Positions 17,916 through 24,763 of a stretch of 64,000 nt of DNA are shown here, one piece after another; within the stretch, counting starts at the first letter, position 1; each line of letters begins with the position of its first letter. The stretch comes from Janthinobacterium sp051380735. Its GTDB lineage: Bacteria > Pseudomonadota > Gammaproteobacteria > Burkholderiales > Burkholderiaceae_D. The DNA is taken from contig NZ_JBNYXQ010000016.1 of assembly GCF_051380735.1 (NCBI RefSeq), positions 8,866 to 72,865 of the forward strand, written 5' to 3'. Both the position numbers and the translations under genes were made by a program. The notes beneath the pieces were generated by a model. The model had not been told where the DNA came from. It saw only the letters and a list, made by a program, of their open reading frames with translations, and made no database searches.

Positions 17916-19352
17916 ATGAAGATCTATCCAGTCATCCTGTCGGGCGGTTCCGGCACCCGTTTGTGGCCGCTGTCGCGCGCCGTGCTGCCAAAGCAACTGC
18001 TGCCGCTGGTGGGCGAGCAGACCATGCTGCAGGAAACGGCGCTGCGTGCGCACAGCCTGCCTGGCGGGGTTTGCCAGGTCATGCCGCCACTGGTGGTATG
18101 CGGCAATGAGCACCGCTTCATGGTGGCTGAGCAGTTGCTTGAAATCAAGCTGGAAGCCTTGGGCATCCTGCTTGAACCGGTGGGCCGCAATACGGCGCCG
18201 GCGGTGGCGGTGGCAGCGCAGTACCTGCTGGCGATCGACCCCGAGGCCTTGATGCTGGTGTTGCCGGCCGACCACGTGATCACCGATGTGGCGGCCTTCC
18301 ACCAGGCTATCATCGCTGCCGCAGCGCTGGCGCAAGGTGGCGCGCTGGTCACTTTCGGCATCGTGCCCACGGCACCGGAAACGGGCTATGGTTACATCCG
18401 CGCCGGCGCGCCGGTGGGTAACGAGCCGGTGCAGGGCGCTTGCCGGGTCGAGCGTTTCGTCGAAAAGCCGGACCTGGCAACGGCGCAAGGTTTCGTCGCG
18501 GCCGGAAATTACTTCTGGAACAGCGGCATGTTTGTATTCCGCGCCGAGCGTTATCTGAGTGAGCTGGGGCAATTCCAGCCCGCCATGCTGGACGCTTGCG
18601 TGGCGGCCGTGCGCGATGGCTGCCGCGACCTTGATTTCTGCCGCCTCGATGAAAAGGCTTTTACCGGCAGTGCGTCCGATTCGATCGACTACGCCGTGAT
18701 GGAACGCACGACGCATGCGGTAGTGCTGCCGGCCAGCATCGGCTGGAGTGATGTCGGCTCCTGGTCGGCCCTGTGGCAGGTGCAGCAAGGCGACGCCAGC
18801 GGCAATGTGGTGCGCGGCGATGTGTATCTCGATGGCGTCAGCAACTGCCTGGTGCGCGCCGAGCGCCGCCTGGTGGCCGTGCTGGGCGTGAGCGACCTGA
18901 TCGTGGTGGAAACCGATGATGCGGTGCTGGTGGCCCACAAAGACCAGGTGCAGCGGGTCAAGCAGGTGGTCGACCATCTGAAACAGCAGGGCCGCAACGA
19001 ACATGTGCAGCACCGCAAGGTGTATCGCCCGTGGGGCAGCTACGAAGGCATCGACCTGGGCCAGCGTTTCCAGGTCAAGCGCATCACGGTCAATCCGGGC
19101 GGCAAGCTGTCGCTGCAGATGCACCATCACCGGGCCGAACATTGGGTAGTGGTCAGCGGCACGGCCAGGGTGACGTGTGGCGAAAAGGTGACCTTGCTGA
19201 CGGAAAACGAATCGACCTATATTCCGATCGGCATGACGCACCGCCTTGAAAACCCCGGCAAGCTGCCGCTGCACCTGATCGAAGTGCAGTCGGGCAGCTA
19301 TCTGGGCGAGGACGATATCGTTCGGCTGGAAGATGTCTATCAGCGCACATGA
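17916..19352 (+). CDS. algA: Bifunctional mannose-6-phosphate isomerase/mannose-1-phosphate guanylyltransferase
   Basis: This 478-residue type II PMI-GMP (AlgA/ManC) makes GDP-mannose from fructose-6-phosphate via mannose-1-phosphate. The N-terminal guanylyltransferase has the activator motif ILSGGSGTRLWPLSR, PKQLLPLVG, and FVEKPDLATAQGFV. The C-terminal cupin (about 360-470) carries the isomerase metal site MHHHRAEHWVVVSGTARVT and the family ending. AlgA of Pseudomonas is about 481 residues. GGGAGAA lies five bases before ATG 17916. Together with algD it supplies GDP-mannuronate. It is the last biosynthetic gene of the strand; an 89-base gap follows. Confidence 0.92.
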   Translation: MKIYPVILSGGSGTRLWPLSRAVLPKQLLPLVGEQTMLQETALRAHSLPGGVCQVMPPLVVCGNEHRFMVAEQLLEIKLEALGILLEPVGRNTAPAVAVAAQYLLAIDPEALMLVLPADHVITDVAAFHQAIIAAAALAQGGALVTFGIVPTAPETGYGYIRAGAPVGNEPVQGACRVERFVEKPDLATAQGFVAAGNYFWNSGMFVFRAERYLSELGQFQPAMLDACVAAVRDGCRDLDFCRLDEKAFTGSASDSIDYAVMERTTHAVVLPASIGWSDVGSWSALWQVQQGDASGNVVRGDVYLDGVSNCLVRAERRLVAVLGVSDLIVVETDDAVLVAHKDQVQRVKQVVDHLKQQGRNEHVQHRKVYRPWGSYEGIDLGQRFQVKRITVNPGGKLSLQMHHHRAEHWVVVSGTARVTCGEKVTLLTENESTYIPIGMTHRLENPGKLPLHLIEVQSGSYLGEDDIVRLEDVYQRT

Positions 19353-19376
19353 GGCCTGGCAGCGCGTGTAGGACGC

Positions 19377-19382
19377 TATAAT
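19377..19382 (+). promoter_or_regulatory. -10-like TATAAT before the TIGR03790 gene
   Basis: A perfect TATAAT occurs in the 89-base gap after algA, 59 bases before the proposed TTG start at 19442. No convincing -35 hexamer is seen at 16-18 bases, so a separate promoter is only possible. Confidence 0.35.
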
Positions 19383-19441
19383 CGTCGGCAGGCAGGCGGC
19401 CCATGCCGCCCGCTCTCTCAACCTGACGGCGGCGACCACTC

Positions 19442-20464
19442 TTGCGTATATTTCTTTATCTTTCCCTGGCACTGGCTGCCAGCAGCGCCACTGCTGATGC
19501 GCCGCCAGCGGCCGCCGGCCTGCAGCCGTCGCAACTGGCCATCATCATCAACGACGCCGAACCCAACAGTGTCGAAGTGGGCGAATATTACAGGCAGGTG
19601 CATGGCGTTCCCACCGCCAATGTCGCCCACGTCAATATTCCGAACCGGCCCCGCAAGCTGAGCATGGACCAGTTCAACCGGCTCAAGGAGCATATCGATG
19701 CCCAGCTGAAACCCGGCATCGAGGCCGTGCTGATGGTATGGAGTGCGCCGTACGCCGTCGAGTGCAATTCCATCACCTCAGCCTTTACTTTGGGCTACGA
19801 CGCAGGGCAGTGCAGCAAGAGTTGCGACCCGGGCAAGCCCAGCCCTTATTTCAACAGCAATGTGACGCAACCGTACACCCAGCTGGGCTTGCGCCTGGCG
19901 ATGCTGCTGCCTGTCGATTTTGTGGAAGAGGCCAAGGCCGTGGCCGATCGTGGTGCCGTCAGCGGTTTTTCGCCGCCGGCCGCCAGCGCTTACTACCTGA
20001 CGACGTCGGACTCCGCGCGCAACAGCCGCGCGCCGCTGTTTCCGCCGCCCGGCATGCTGGCCCCGCACAGGCTGGCCATCAAGCACCTGAAGGCGGACAG
20101 CCTGGAAGGGGCGCAAGACATCATGGTCTACCAGACGGGCCTGGCCAAAGTGGCCAGGCTCGATACCCTGCGCTTCCTGCCCGGCGCACTGGCCGATCAC
20201 CTCACTTCGTTTGGTGGCGACTTGCAAGGTACCCAGCAAATGAGCAGCCAGCGCTGGCTGGAAGCGGGCGCGACGGCCAGCTATGGTACCGTCAGCGAAC
20301 CGTGCAGCTACTGGCAGAAGTTTCCGCAGCCCAGCGTGCTGCTGCGCCGCTACCTGTCGGGCAGCACCGCGCTTGAAGCATATTGGGGTAGCGTAGCCTG
20401 GCCGGCGCAAGGCTTGTTTATCGGCGATCCGCTGGCAGCGCCGTACGCGCGCTTCAGGCGCTGA
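19442..20464 (+). CDS. TIGR03790-family exported protein
   Basis: This 340-residue protein has a predicted signal peptide (MRIFLYLSLALAASSATADA) and the TIGR03790 hallmarks: QLAIIINDAEPNSVEVGEYY, a YRQVHGVPTANVAHV stretch, GIEAVLMVWSAPYAVECNSI and a late SYGTVSEPC with YWGSVAWPAQGLFIGDP. The family is uncharacterised, seen mostly in exosortase/PEP-CTERM genomes, and looks like a cell-envelope hydrolase or binding protein. The only good start for the signal peptide is TTG 19442, with a poor ribosome binding site, so the start is uncertain. It ends the EPS strand and faces a PEP-CTERM gene. Confidence 0.75.
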   Translation: MRIFLYLSLALAASSATADAPPAAAGLQPSQLAIIINDAEPNSVEVGEYYRQVHGVPTANVAHVNIPNRPRKLSMDQFNRLKEHIDAQLKPGIEAVLMVWSAPYAVECNSITSAFTLGYDAGQCSKSCDPGKPSPYFNSNVTQPYTQLGLRLAMLLPVDFVEEAKAVADRGAVSGFSPPAASAYYLTTSDSARNSRAPLFPPPGMLAPHRLAIKHLKADSLEGAQDIMVYQTGLAKVARLDTLRFLPGALADHLTSFGGDLQGTQQMSSQRWLEAGATASYGTVSEPCSYWQKFPQPSVLLRRYLSGSTALEAYWGSVAWPAQGLFIGDPLAAPYARFRR

Positions 20465-20744
20465 TTGCTGGTGCAAGCGCCCCTATGCCATCAGGAAAAC
20501 CGCAAAACGGATTAAGGAATCATTTGCTCGCACGGGTATACCGGGCCAAGCGGGTCCGAAAAATGTCGAGGGCAAGGCGCAGCGATGACGACAGTACGCT
20601 AGTACGCATAGGAGCTGCAACGCAGCCATCGGCATTTTCTCGGGCTCGCGACTCCGGCCCGCCGTTCTTATGTTTTTAGGCATTACGGATTAAATACGTA
20701 AGACACTTAACTGGACGGCATTAGGCCCCGGCGGGCTGCTGCGT
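20465..20744. repeat. Intergenic region with a candidate dispersed repeat element
   Basis: The 280-base gap between two convergent genes holds no gene. A 9-base direct repeat (ACGGATTAA) occurs at 20507-20515 and 20685-20693, flanking about 170 bases. Inside are short mirror-like and palindromic stretches such as GTACGCTAGTAC near 20595. The composition differs from neighbouring coding DNA, and the inner sequence resembles short intergenic repeats I recall from other GC-rich proteobacteria, without certainty. No terminal inverted repeats are evident. No clear bidirectional terminator was found. Confidence 0.4.
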
Positions 20745-21503
20745 TTACGCTGTTTTGGCCAGCTTGCGCCGTCCTGCAAAGGCAACCAGGCCCAGGCCTG
20801 CCAGCAACATGGCCCAGGTTTCCGGTTCCGGTACGGCCGGCACTGCCGGCGTGGTCGGGACCAGGCCGCCGCTGGTATTAAGGCCGCCGGCTGCGCCGCC
20901 GCCGCCCACGCCGCTCGAGTCGCCAGTGGTGGTGGGCAGGTTTTCACTGAGTGACGACGCCACCAGCAGTGGCGCCTGGTTGTCGGCGCTGCCGCTGCGG
21001 CTGCGGTTCAGCGCACGGCCGGCCGCACCGTAGGCCGCGGTCTCGTCGAGTGGGTACACTTCCTCAGCGGCCACGAAATCACGGGTGCGGAAGCGAAACT
21101 GATTGTCGTCGGCTGCCAGTATCTTGCCGCCAGATATAACAGCATCATTGCCCGAACTTGCCTTGATCGCCAGGCGATGCGTGCTGTCGGCGGAGTCGAA
21201 CTTGCGCAACTCCTGGTCCGACACCACGCCGGTAAAGTCCGGCGTCTTTTGCTTGCCGTCATTGGCACGCGTGCTGCCACTGATAAACCCGTCGGCCAAG
21301 CTGCAGGCGCTGTAGGTGCCGTCGAGGTTGGCATCCTTGGCATTGCCGTTCGCGCTACTGGTGCTGGCCTGGCAGCTTTTTTGATTGTCGCGCGGCTGGG
21401 CTTGCGTCTGTGTCTGCGCATGCGCGCTGCTGCCGAACGCCATGATGGCGGCGGCCAGCAGCCAAGGGCGCGCGGTCAAGCAGCTAAGAATCGATAGTGA
21501 CAT
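20745..21503 (-). CDS. PEP-CTERM sorting-domain protein
   Basis: This 252-residue exported protein begins MSLSILSCLTARPWLLAAA, a signal peptide ending at SSAHA-Q, and ends with a full PEP-CTERM signal: VPEPETWAMLLAGLGLV, then a basic GRRK tail. The middle is of low complexity and mixed Ala/Ser/Asp (QTQTQAQPRDNQKSCQAS; ADNQAPLLVASSL), with a Gly/Pro-rich linker (SSGVGGGGAAGG) before the sorting motif. Exosortase should cleave near PEP and release or glycosylate it at the surface. ATG is chosen at 21503 because GAGAG lies upstream; a longer frame to 21623 would put the signal internal. Its function beyond sorting is unknown. Confidence 0.85.
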   Translation of the reverse strand: MSLSILSCLTARPWLLAAAIMAFGSSAHAQTQTQAQPRDNQKSCQASTSSANGNAKDANLDGTYSACSLADGFISGSTRANDGKQKTPDFTGVVSDQELRKFDSADSTHRLAIKASSGNDAVISGGKILAADDNQFRFRTRDFVAAEEVYPLDETAAYGAAGRALNRSRSGSADNQAPLLVASSLSENLPTTTGDSSGVGGGGAAGGLNTSGGLVPTTPAVPAVPEPETWAMLLAGLGLVAFAGRRKLAKTA

Positions 21504-21656
21504 GATAGTTCTCTCAAAAAGCAGGCGCGCCGCGTCGCTGGTGACGCTGATTGCGCATATTGCAGCCACCTGTCCCGGTGACCGTTGTGTGCGGAGAGAG
21601 GTGTGCTTTTCAAGGCCAGGCATGGATGAGGCCTGAACCTGCTTGTGCGGTATCTG

Positions 21657-21681
21657 GTTTAATCCTTGTCAGGAATTAAAC
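21657..21681. promoter_or_regulatory. 25-base dyad upstream of the PEP-CTERM gene
   Basis: GTTTAATCCT, then TGTC, then AGGAATTAAAC form an inverted repeat with one unpaired base. It lies 154 bases upstream of the PEP-CTERM start (minus strand) and 76 bases beyond the murJ stop, in an AT-rich part of the 271-base gap 21504-21774. It could be an operator for the PEP-CTERM gene or a hairpin; no T-run is adjacent to support a terminator. Confidence 0.4.
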
Positions 21682-21774
21682 TTATTTGCAGGAAATATAT
21701 CATATTTTTCTGTTTAGTGTCGAGCCTGCTTTCAGAATTCTGCACCTTGTTGCAACGCCTGGGCCTGGCAATGT

Positions 21775-23322
21775 TCATGCGGTGCGCTTGAAATCGCGGA
21801 AGCGGAAGCCAGCGAGCAACAGCGTGCCGAAGTAGGCCACGCCGCACAGGCAGAGCAGCAGGCCCAGTGTGCCGGCCCGCATTAATGGATGGGCTTGCAT
21901 GGCGATCCAGTCGATGCGTGTCGCGCCATACGCGGCCACGCCGCCCATGACGGCCAGGGCCGGCAGCAGGCGCAGGAAGAACTTCAGCCAGCCTGGTTTC
22001 GGCGTATAGATGCCGCGCCGGCGCAAGCCCCAGTACAGGAACGTGGCGTTCAGGCAGGCGCCCAGGCCGATCGACAGGGCCAGGCCGGCAACCGCCAGAT
22101 ACGGCACGAAGAGCCAGTTCATCAGTTGCGTGGCGATCAGCACGCCGATGGCGATCTTGACGGGGGTGCGGATATCCTGGCGTGCATAAAACGCTGGCGC
22201 CAGGGTTTTGACCAGGATAATGCCCAGCAGGCCCAGGCTGTAGGCCACCAGCGGCTCGGTCGACATGGCCACAGATTCGGCCGAAAATTTACCATAATGA
22301 AAAAGCGTGGCGATCAGCGGCGTGGCCAGGGTGGCCATGCCGACGGCCGCCGGCAGGGCCAGCAAAAAGGTCAGGCGCAGTCCCCAGTCCAGCAAGGACG
22401 AGTATTCCGTCTTGTCGCCGTCGACATTGGCCTTGGACAGGCTGGGCAGCAAGATGGTGCCCAGCGCCACGCCCAGCATGGCGGTCGGGAACTCCATCAG
22501 GCGGTCCGCATACGACAGCCAGGAAATGCTGCCTTCGGCCAGGCGCGAGGCGATGCTGGTGTTGATCATCAGGCTGATCTGTGCGGCCGACACGGCAAAC
22601 ACGGCCGGTCCCATTTTTTTGAGCACGCGCCGCACGCCGCCGTCCGACAGGCCGATGGCCGGGTTGATCGACAAGCGTGGCAGCATGCCGATCTTGATCA
22701 GGGCAGGGATCTGGATCGCCACCTGCAGCAGGCCGCCGACAAACACGGCAATCGCCATGGCGTAGATAGGCTGCGCCAGGTAGGGTGCCAAAAATAGCGA
22801 AGCGGCAATAAAGGACAGGTTCAGCAGCACCGGCGTGAATGCGGGGATCTTGAATTCGCGCCAGGTGTTCAGGATGCCGCCGGCCAGCGCCACGAACGAC
22901 ATGCAACTGATATAAGGGAACATCAGGCGGGTCATCCAGACGGCCGCGTCGAAGGCGCCGGGGTCCTTGTTCAGGCCGGTGGCGATCACATACACAAACC
23001 ATGGCGCGCCGAGGATGCCGATGGCGGACACCAGCAAGGTGGCCCACACCAGCGTGGTGGCCACATGGTCGGCCAGTTGCCTGCTGGCGTCCTGGCCGTG
23101 CTGGTTTTTATACTCCGACAAGATGGGCACGAAGGCCTGCGAGAACGCGCCTTCGGCAAACAGTCGCCGCAGCAGGTTGGGAATGCGGAAGGCCACGATA
23201 AAGGCGTCGGTATAGGCGCCGGCGCCGAAGGCGCGCGCGAACAGGCTTTCGCGCAATAAGCCGGTGACTCGGGACAGCATGGTCATGCTGGAAATGGCGG
23301 CGAGGGTTCTGAGCAAGTTCAT
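21775..23322 (-). CDS. murJ: Lipid II flippase MurJ (MviN)
   Basis: This 515-residue integral membrane protein flips lipid II for peptidoglycan synthesis. The opening MNLLRTLAAISSMTMLSRVT and the LRESLFARAFGAGAYTDAFIVAFRIPNLLRR stretch are diagnostic of MurJ, and about 14 hydrophobic helices follow. Conserved charged residues such as Arg in RIPNLLRR and the RLMEFPTAMLG segment are present. It is divergent from rpsT, a pairing common in betaproteobacteria. Only eight bases separate a TATAAT (minus strand, 23331-23336) from ATG, with no ribosome binding site. Confidence 0.95.
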   Translation of the reverse strand: MNLLRTLAAISSMTMLSRVTGLLRESLFARAFGAGAYTDAFIVAFRIPNLLRRLFAEGAFSQAFVPILSEYKNQHGQDASRQLADHVATTLVWATLLVSAIGILGAPWFVYVIATGLNKDPGAFDAAVWMTRLMFPYISCMSFVALAGGILNTWREFKIPAFTPVLLNLSFIAASLFLAPYLAQPIYAMAIAVFVGGLLQVAIQIPALIKIGMLPRLSINPAIGLSDGGVRRVLKKMGPAVFAVSAAQISLMINTSIASRLAEGSISWLSYADRLMEFPTAMLGVALGTILLPSLSKANVDGDKTEYSSLLDWGLRLTFLLALPAAVGMATLATPLIATLFHYGKFSAESVAMSTEPLVAYSLGLLGIILVKTLAPAFYARQDIRTPVKIAIGVLIATQLMNWLFVPYLAVAGLALSIGLGACLNATFLYWGLRRRGIYTPKPGWLKFFLRLLPALAVMGGVAAYGATRIDWIAMQAHPLMRAGTLGLLLCLCGVAYFGTLLLAGFRFRDFKRTA

Positions 23323-23330
23323 GGGGGCAG

Positions 23331-23336
23331 ATTATA
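23331..23336 (-). promoter_or_regulatory. -10 element of murJ, possibly giving a leaderless mRNA
   Basis: Read on the minus strand this is TATAAT, eight bases before the murJ ATG at 23322, so transcription would start within about two bases of the ATG. A weak GTTTGC hexamer lies 16 bases upstream. The gap between -10 and ATG is C-rich with no Shine-Dalgarno. Confidence 0.5.
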
Positions 23337-23444
23337 GCTGTGCGCGGCCTGCGCAAACGGTTAACATGCTGTAATAATCACGGTTGCTGGCCCCCTGGCT
23401 GTGATGTTTTTTGCCTTGTCAAAGCCAATACGGGATTTTTTGAA

Positions 23445-23473
23445 TTGCCCTCGCCCGAAAATATCGTTATAAT
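23445..23473 (+). promoter_or_regulatory. Sigma70-type promoter of rpsT
   Basis: TTGCCC (23445-23450), 17 bases, then TATAAT (23468-23473). Initiation near 23480 would give a leader of about 140 bases before rpsT. It is oriented away from murJ and is the best promoter in the 297-base gap 23323-23619. Confidence 0.65.
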
Positions 23474-23502
23474 CGAAGGCTGTACAGAATTCTGTTACGC
23501 AG

Positions 23503-23586
23503 ACACTAATGTTTGACAGGCAATGGTTTGGCACACATGGTTCGGCAGACGCACAGAACGCACCGGTTGGCAAACACTAATGTTTG
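23503..23586 (+). repeat. Direct repeat and hairpin in the rpsT leader
   Basis: A 13-base sequence (ACACTAATGTTTG) occurs twice, at 23503-23515 and 23574-23586, both within the presumed rpsT leader. The second copy is part of a perfect stem CAAACA-CTAA-TGTTTG (23571-23586), 24 bases before the AGGAA ribosome binding site. S20 synthesis is autoregulated in Escherichia coli; whether this element acts that way is unknown. Confidence 0.5.
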
Positions 23587-23619
23587 CAAACGCACTTTGA
23601 CCCTGTTTTAGGAAATTCC

Positions 23620-23886
23620 ATGGCAAATACCGCACAAGCGCGCAAACGCGCTCGTCAAGCAGTTAAGCAAAACGCACACAATTCGTCCCAGCGTTCGACC
23701 TTGCGCACAGCTATCAAAGCTGCTCGCAAAGCGATCCAGGGCGGTGACAAGGCAGCTGCTGCTGCAATCTTCCAAGCTTCCGTGTCGACCATCGACCGTA
23801 TCGCTGACAAGAAGATCATTCACAAAAACAAGGCAGCTCGCCACAAGAGCCGTCTGGCAGCTGCCTTGAAAGCACTGTCCGCTTAA
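23620..23886 (+). CDS. rpsT: 30S ribosomal protein S20
   Basis: This 88-residue basic protein binds the 5' domain of 16S rRNA during early 30S assembly. The start MANTAQARKRARQAVKQNAH and the STIDRIADKKIIHKNKAARH segment are characteristic. Length matches the family. AGGAA lies five bases before ATG 23620, and an intrinsic terminator follows at 23928, so it is a single-gene unit under the promoter at 23445. Its codon use is visibly less GC-biased at third positions than that of the flanking genes, as expected for a highly expressed ribosomal gene. Confidence 0.97.
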   Translation: MANTAQARKRARQAVKQNAHNSSQRSTLRTAIKAARKAIQGGDKAAAAAIFQASVSTIDRIADKKIIHKNKAARHKSRLAAALKALSA

Positions 23887-23927
23887 TATTCAACCATGCA
23901 CCAGTTCTCTGGTGCCGGATGAAAAGC

Positions 23928-23960
23928 AAAAACCCGCAGACTTGTTCTGGCGGGTTTTTT
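23928..23960 (+). terminator. Intrinsic terminator of rpsT
   Basis: AAAACCCGC (23929-23937) pairs with GCGGGTTTT (23950-23958), followed by a T-run; the loop side has a further AGA/TCT pairing. It lies 42 bases after the rpsT stop. Confidence 0.85.
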
Positions 23961-24037
23961 CGCTTGGTAAATACTATTTTTCGCTCTGCATATCGTCGCT
24001 GGCGGTCATGCAGAGCGCCAGCCGTCAGGCCGTCGCA

Positions 24038-24601
24038 TCATGTGCCGGCCAGCGCGTCGCCCGGCACTTGGCACCATTCACCCGGCATCAAGGGGTGGCT
24101 GGCCAGCGAGAACGGCCCGATGCTGCTGCGCACCAGGCGCAGGGTAGGCAGGCCGACTGCCGCCGTCATGCGCCGCACTTGCCGGTTTTTTCCTTCTTTC
24201 AATGTGATCGCCAGCCATGACGTTGGCTGGTCGAGGCGCGCGCGGATAGGCGGATGGCGCGGCCATAGCCAGTCGGGCTCGGCAATCTGCACGGCATGGC
24301 ACGGTTTGGTGACGAAGTCGCCCAAGTCCAGCGGCGCCTGCAAGCGCGCCAGGCTGGCCGCATCGGGCACGCCGTCGACCTGCACCAGGTAGGTCTTCGC
24401 TTCCTTGCGGTCGGGGTGGCTGATGGCGTGCTGCAGGCGGCCGTCGTCGGTCAGCAGCAGCAAGCCTTCGCTGTCGGCATCGAGCCTGCCGGCCGGGTAG
24501 ATGCCGGGGATATCGAGATGGTCGGCCAGGGTACTGCGGCCATCCTGCGGCGAGAACTGGCACAGGACCTGGAATGGCTTGTTAAAAAGTATTAATGGCA
24601 T
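24038..24601 (-). CDS. rluE: 23S rRNA pseudouridine synthase RluE
   Basis: This 187-residue RsuA/RluE-type enzyme should make pseudouridine at 23S position 2457 (E. coli numbering). It starts LILFNKPFQVLCQFSPQDG, has the catalytic PAGRLDADSEGLLLLTDDG with the essential Asp, EPDWLWPRHPPIR and GKNRQVRRMTAAVGLPTLRL, matching RluE rather than RluB/RsuA; no S4 domain precedes. It is shorter than E. coli RluE, which has an extra N-terminal extension. ATG 24601 is preceded by no clear ribosome binding site; the frame extends upstream only as a non-coding overlap. It is convergent with rpsT. Confidence 0.9.
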   Translation of the reverse strand: MPLILFNKPFQVLCQFSPQDGRSTLADHLDIPGIYPAGRLDADSEGLLLLTDDGRLQHAISHPDRKEAKTYLVQVDGVPDAASLARLQAPLDLGDFVTKPCHAVQIAEPDWLWPRHPPIRARLDQPTSWLAITLKEGKNRQVRRMTAAVGLPTLRLVRSSIGPFSLASHPLMPGEWCQVPGDALAGT

Positions 24602-24686
24602 GGTGTTATCTTGATGCAAAAAAGGGTGATGCCGACGGTGTGGCGTGGCACCATGTACTATAGTGGTGCATAATGAGAAAGTAGGC

Positions 24687-24707
24687 ATCTTATATCTTAT
24701 AGAAGAC
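24687..24707. promoter_or_regulatory. Operator-like dyad upstream of icd
   Basis: Two direct copies of TCTTATA (24688-24694 and 24695-24701) are followed by GAAGAC, so TCTTATAGAAGA (24695-24706) is a near-perfect palindrome. It lies 57 bases before the icd ATG. Similar TCTTATA-type palindromes, which I recall upstream of TCA-cycle genes in betaproteobacteria, are attributed to GntR-family regulators; that link is from memory. Confidence 0.45.
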
Positions 24708-24763
24708 TCATGCCTTTCTCTGCCCCTGATTCGTTTTGTGTAGCAATCCCCTCGGAGATTTTG

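Noticed and set aside
20465..20744. A tRNA or CRISPR in the gap
   Set aside because: No cloverleaf or spaced repeats were seen.
21733..21742. 10-base palindrome CAGAATTCTG between murJ and the PEP-CTERM gene
   Set aside because: Short palindromes with an EcoRI core are frequent by chance; no repeat elsewhere was seen.
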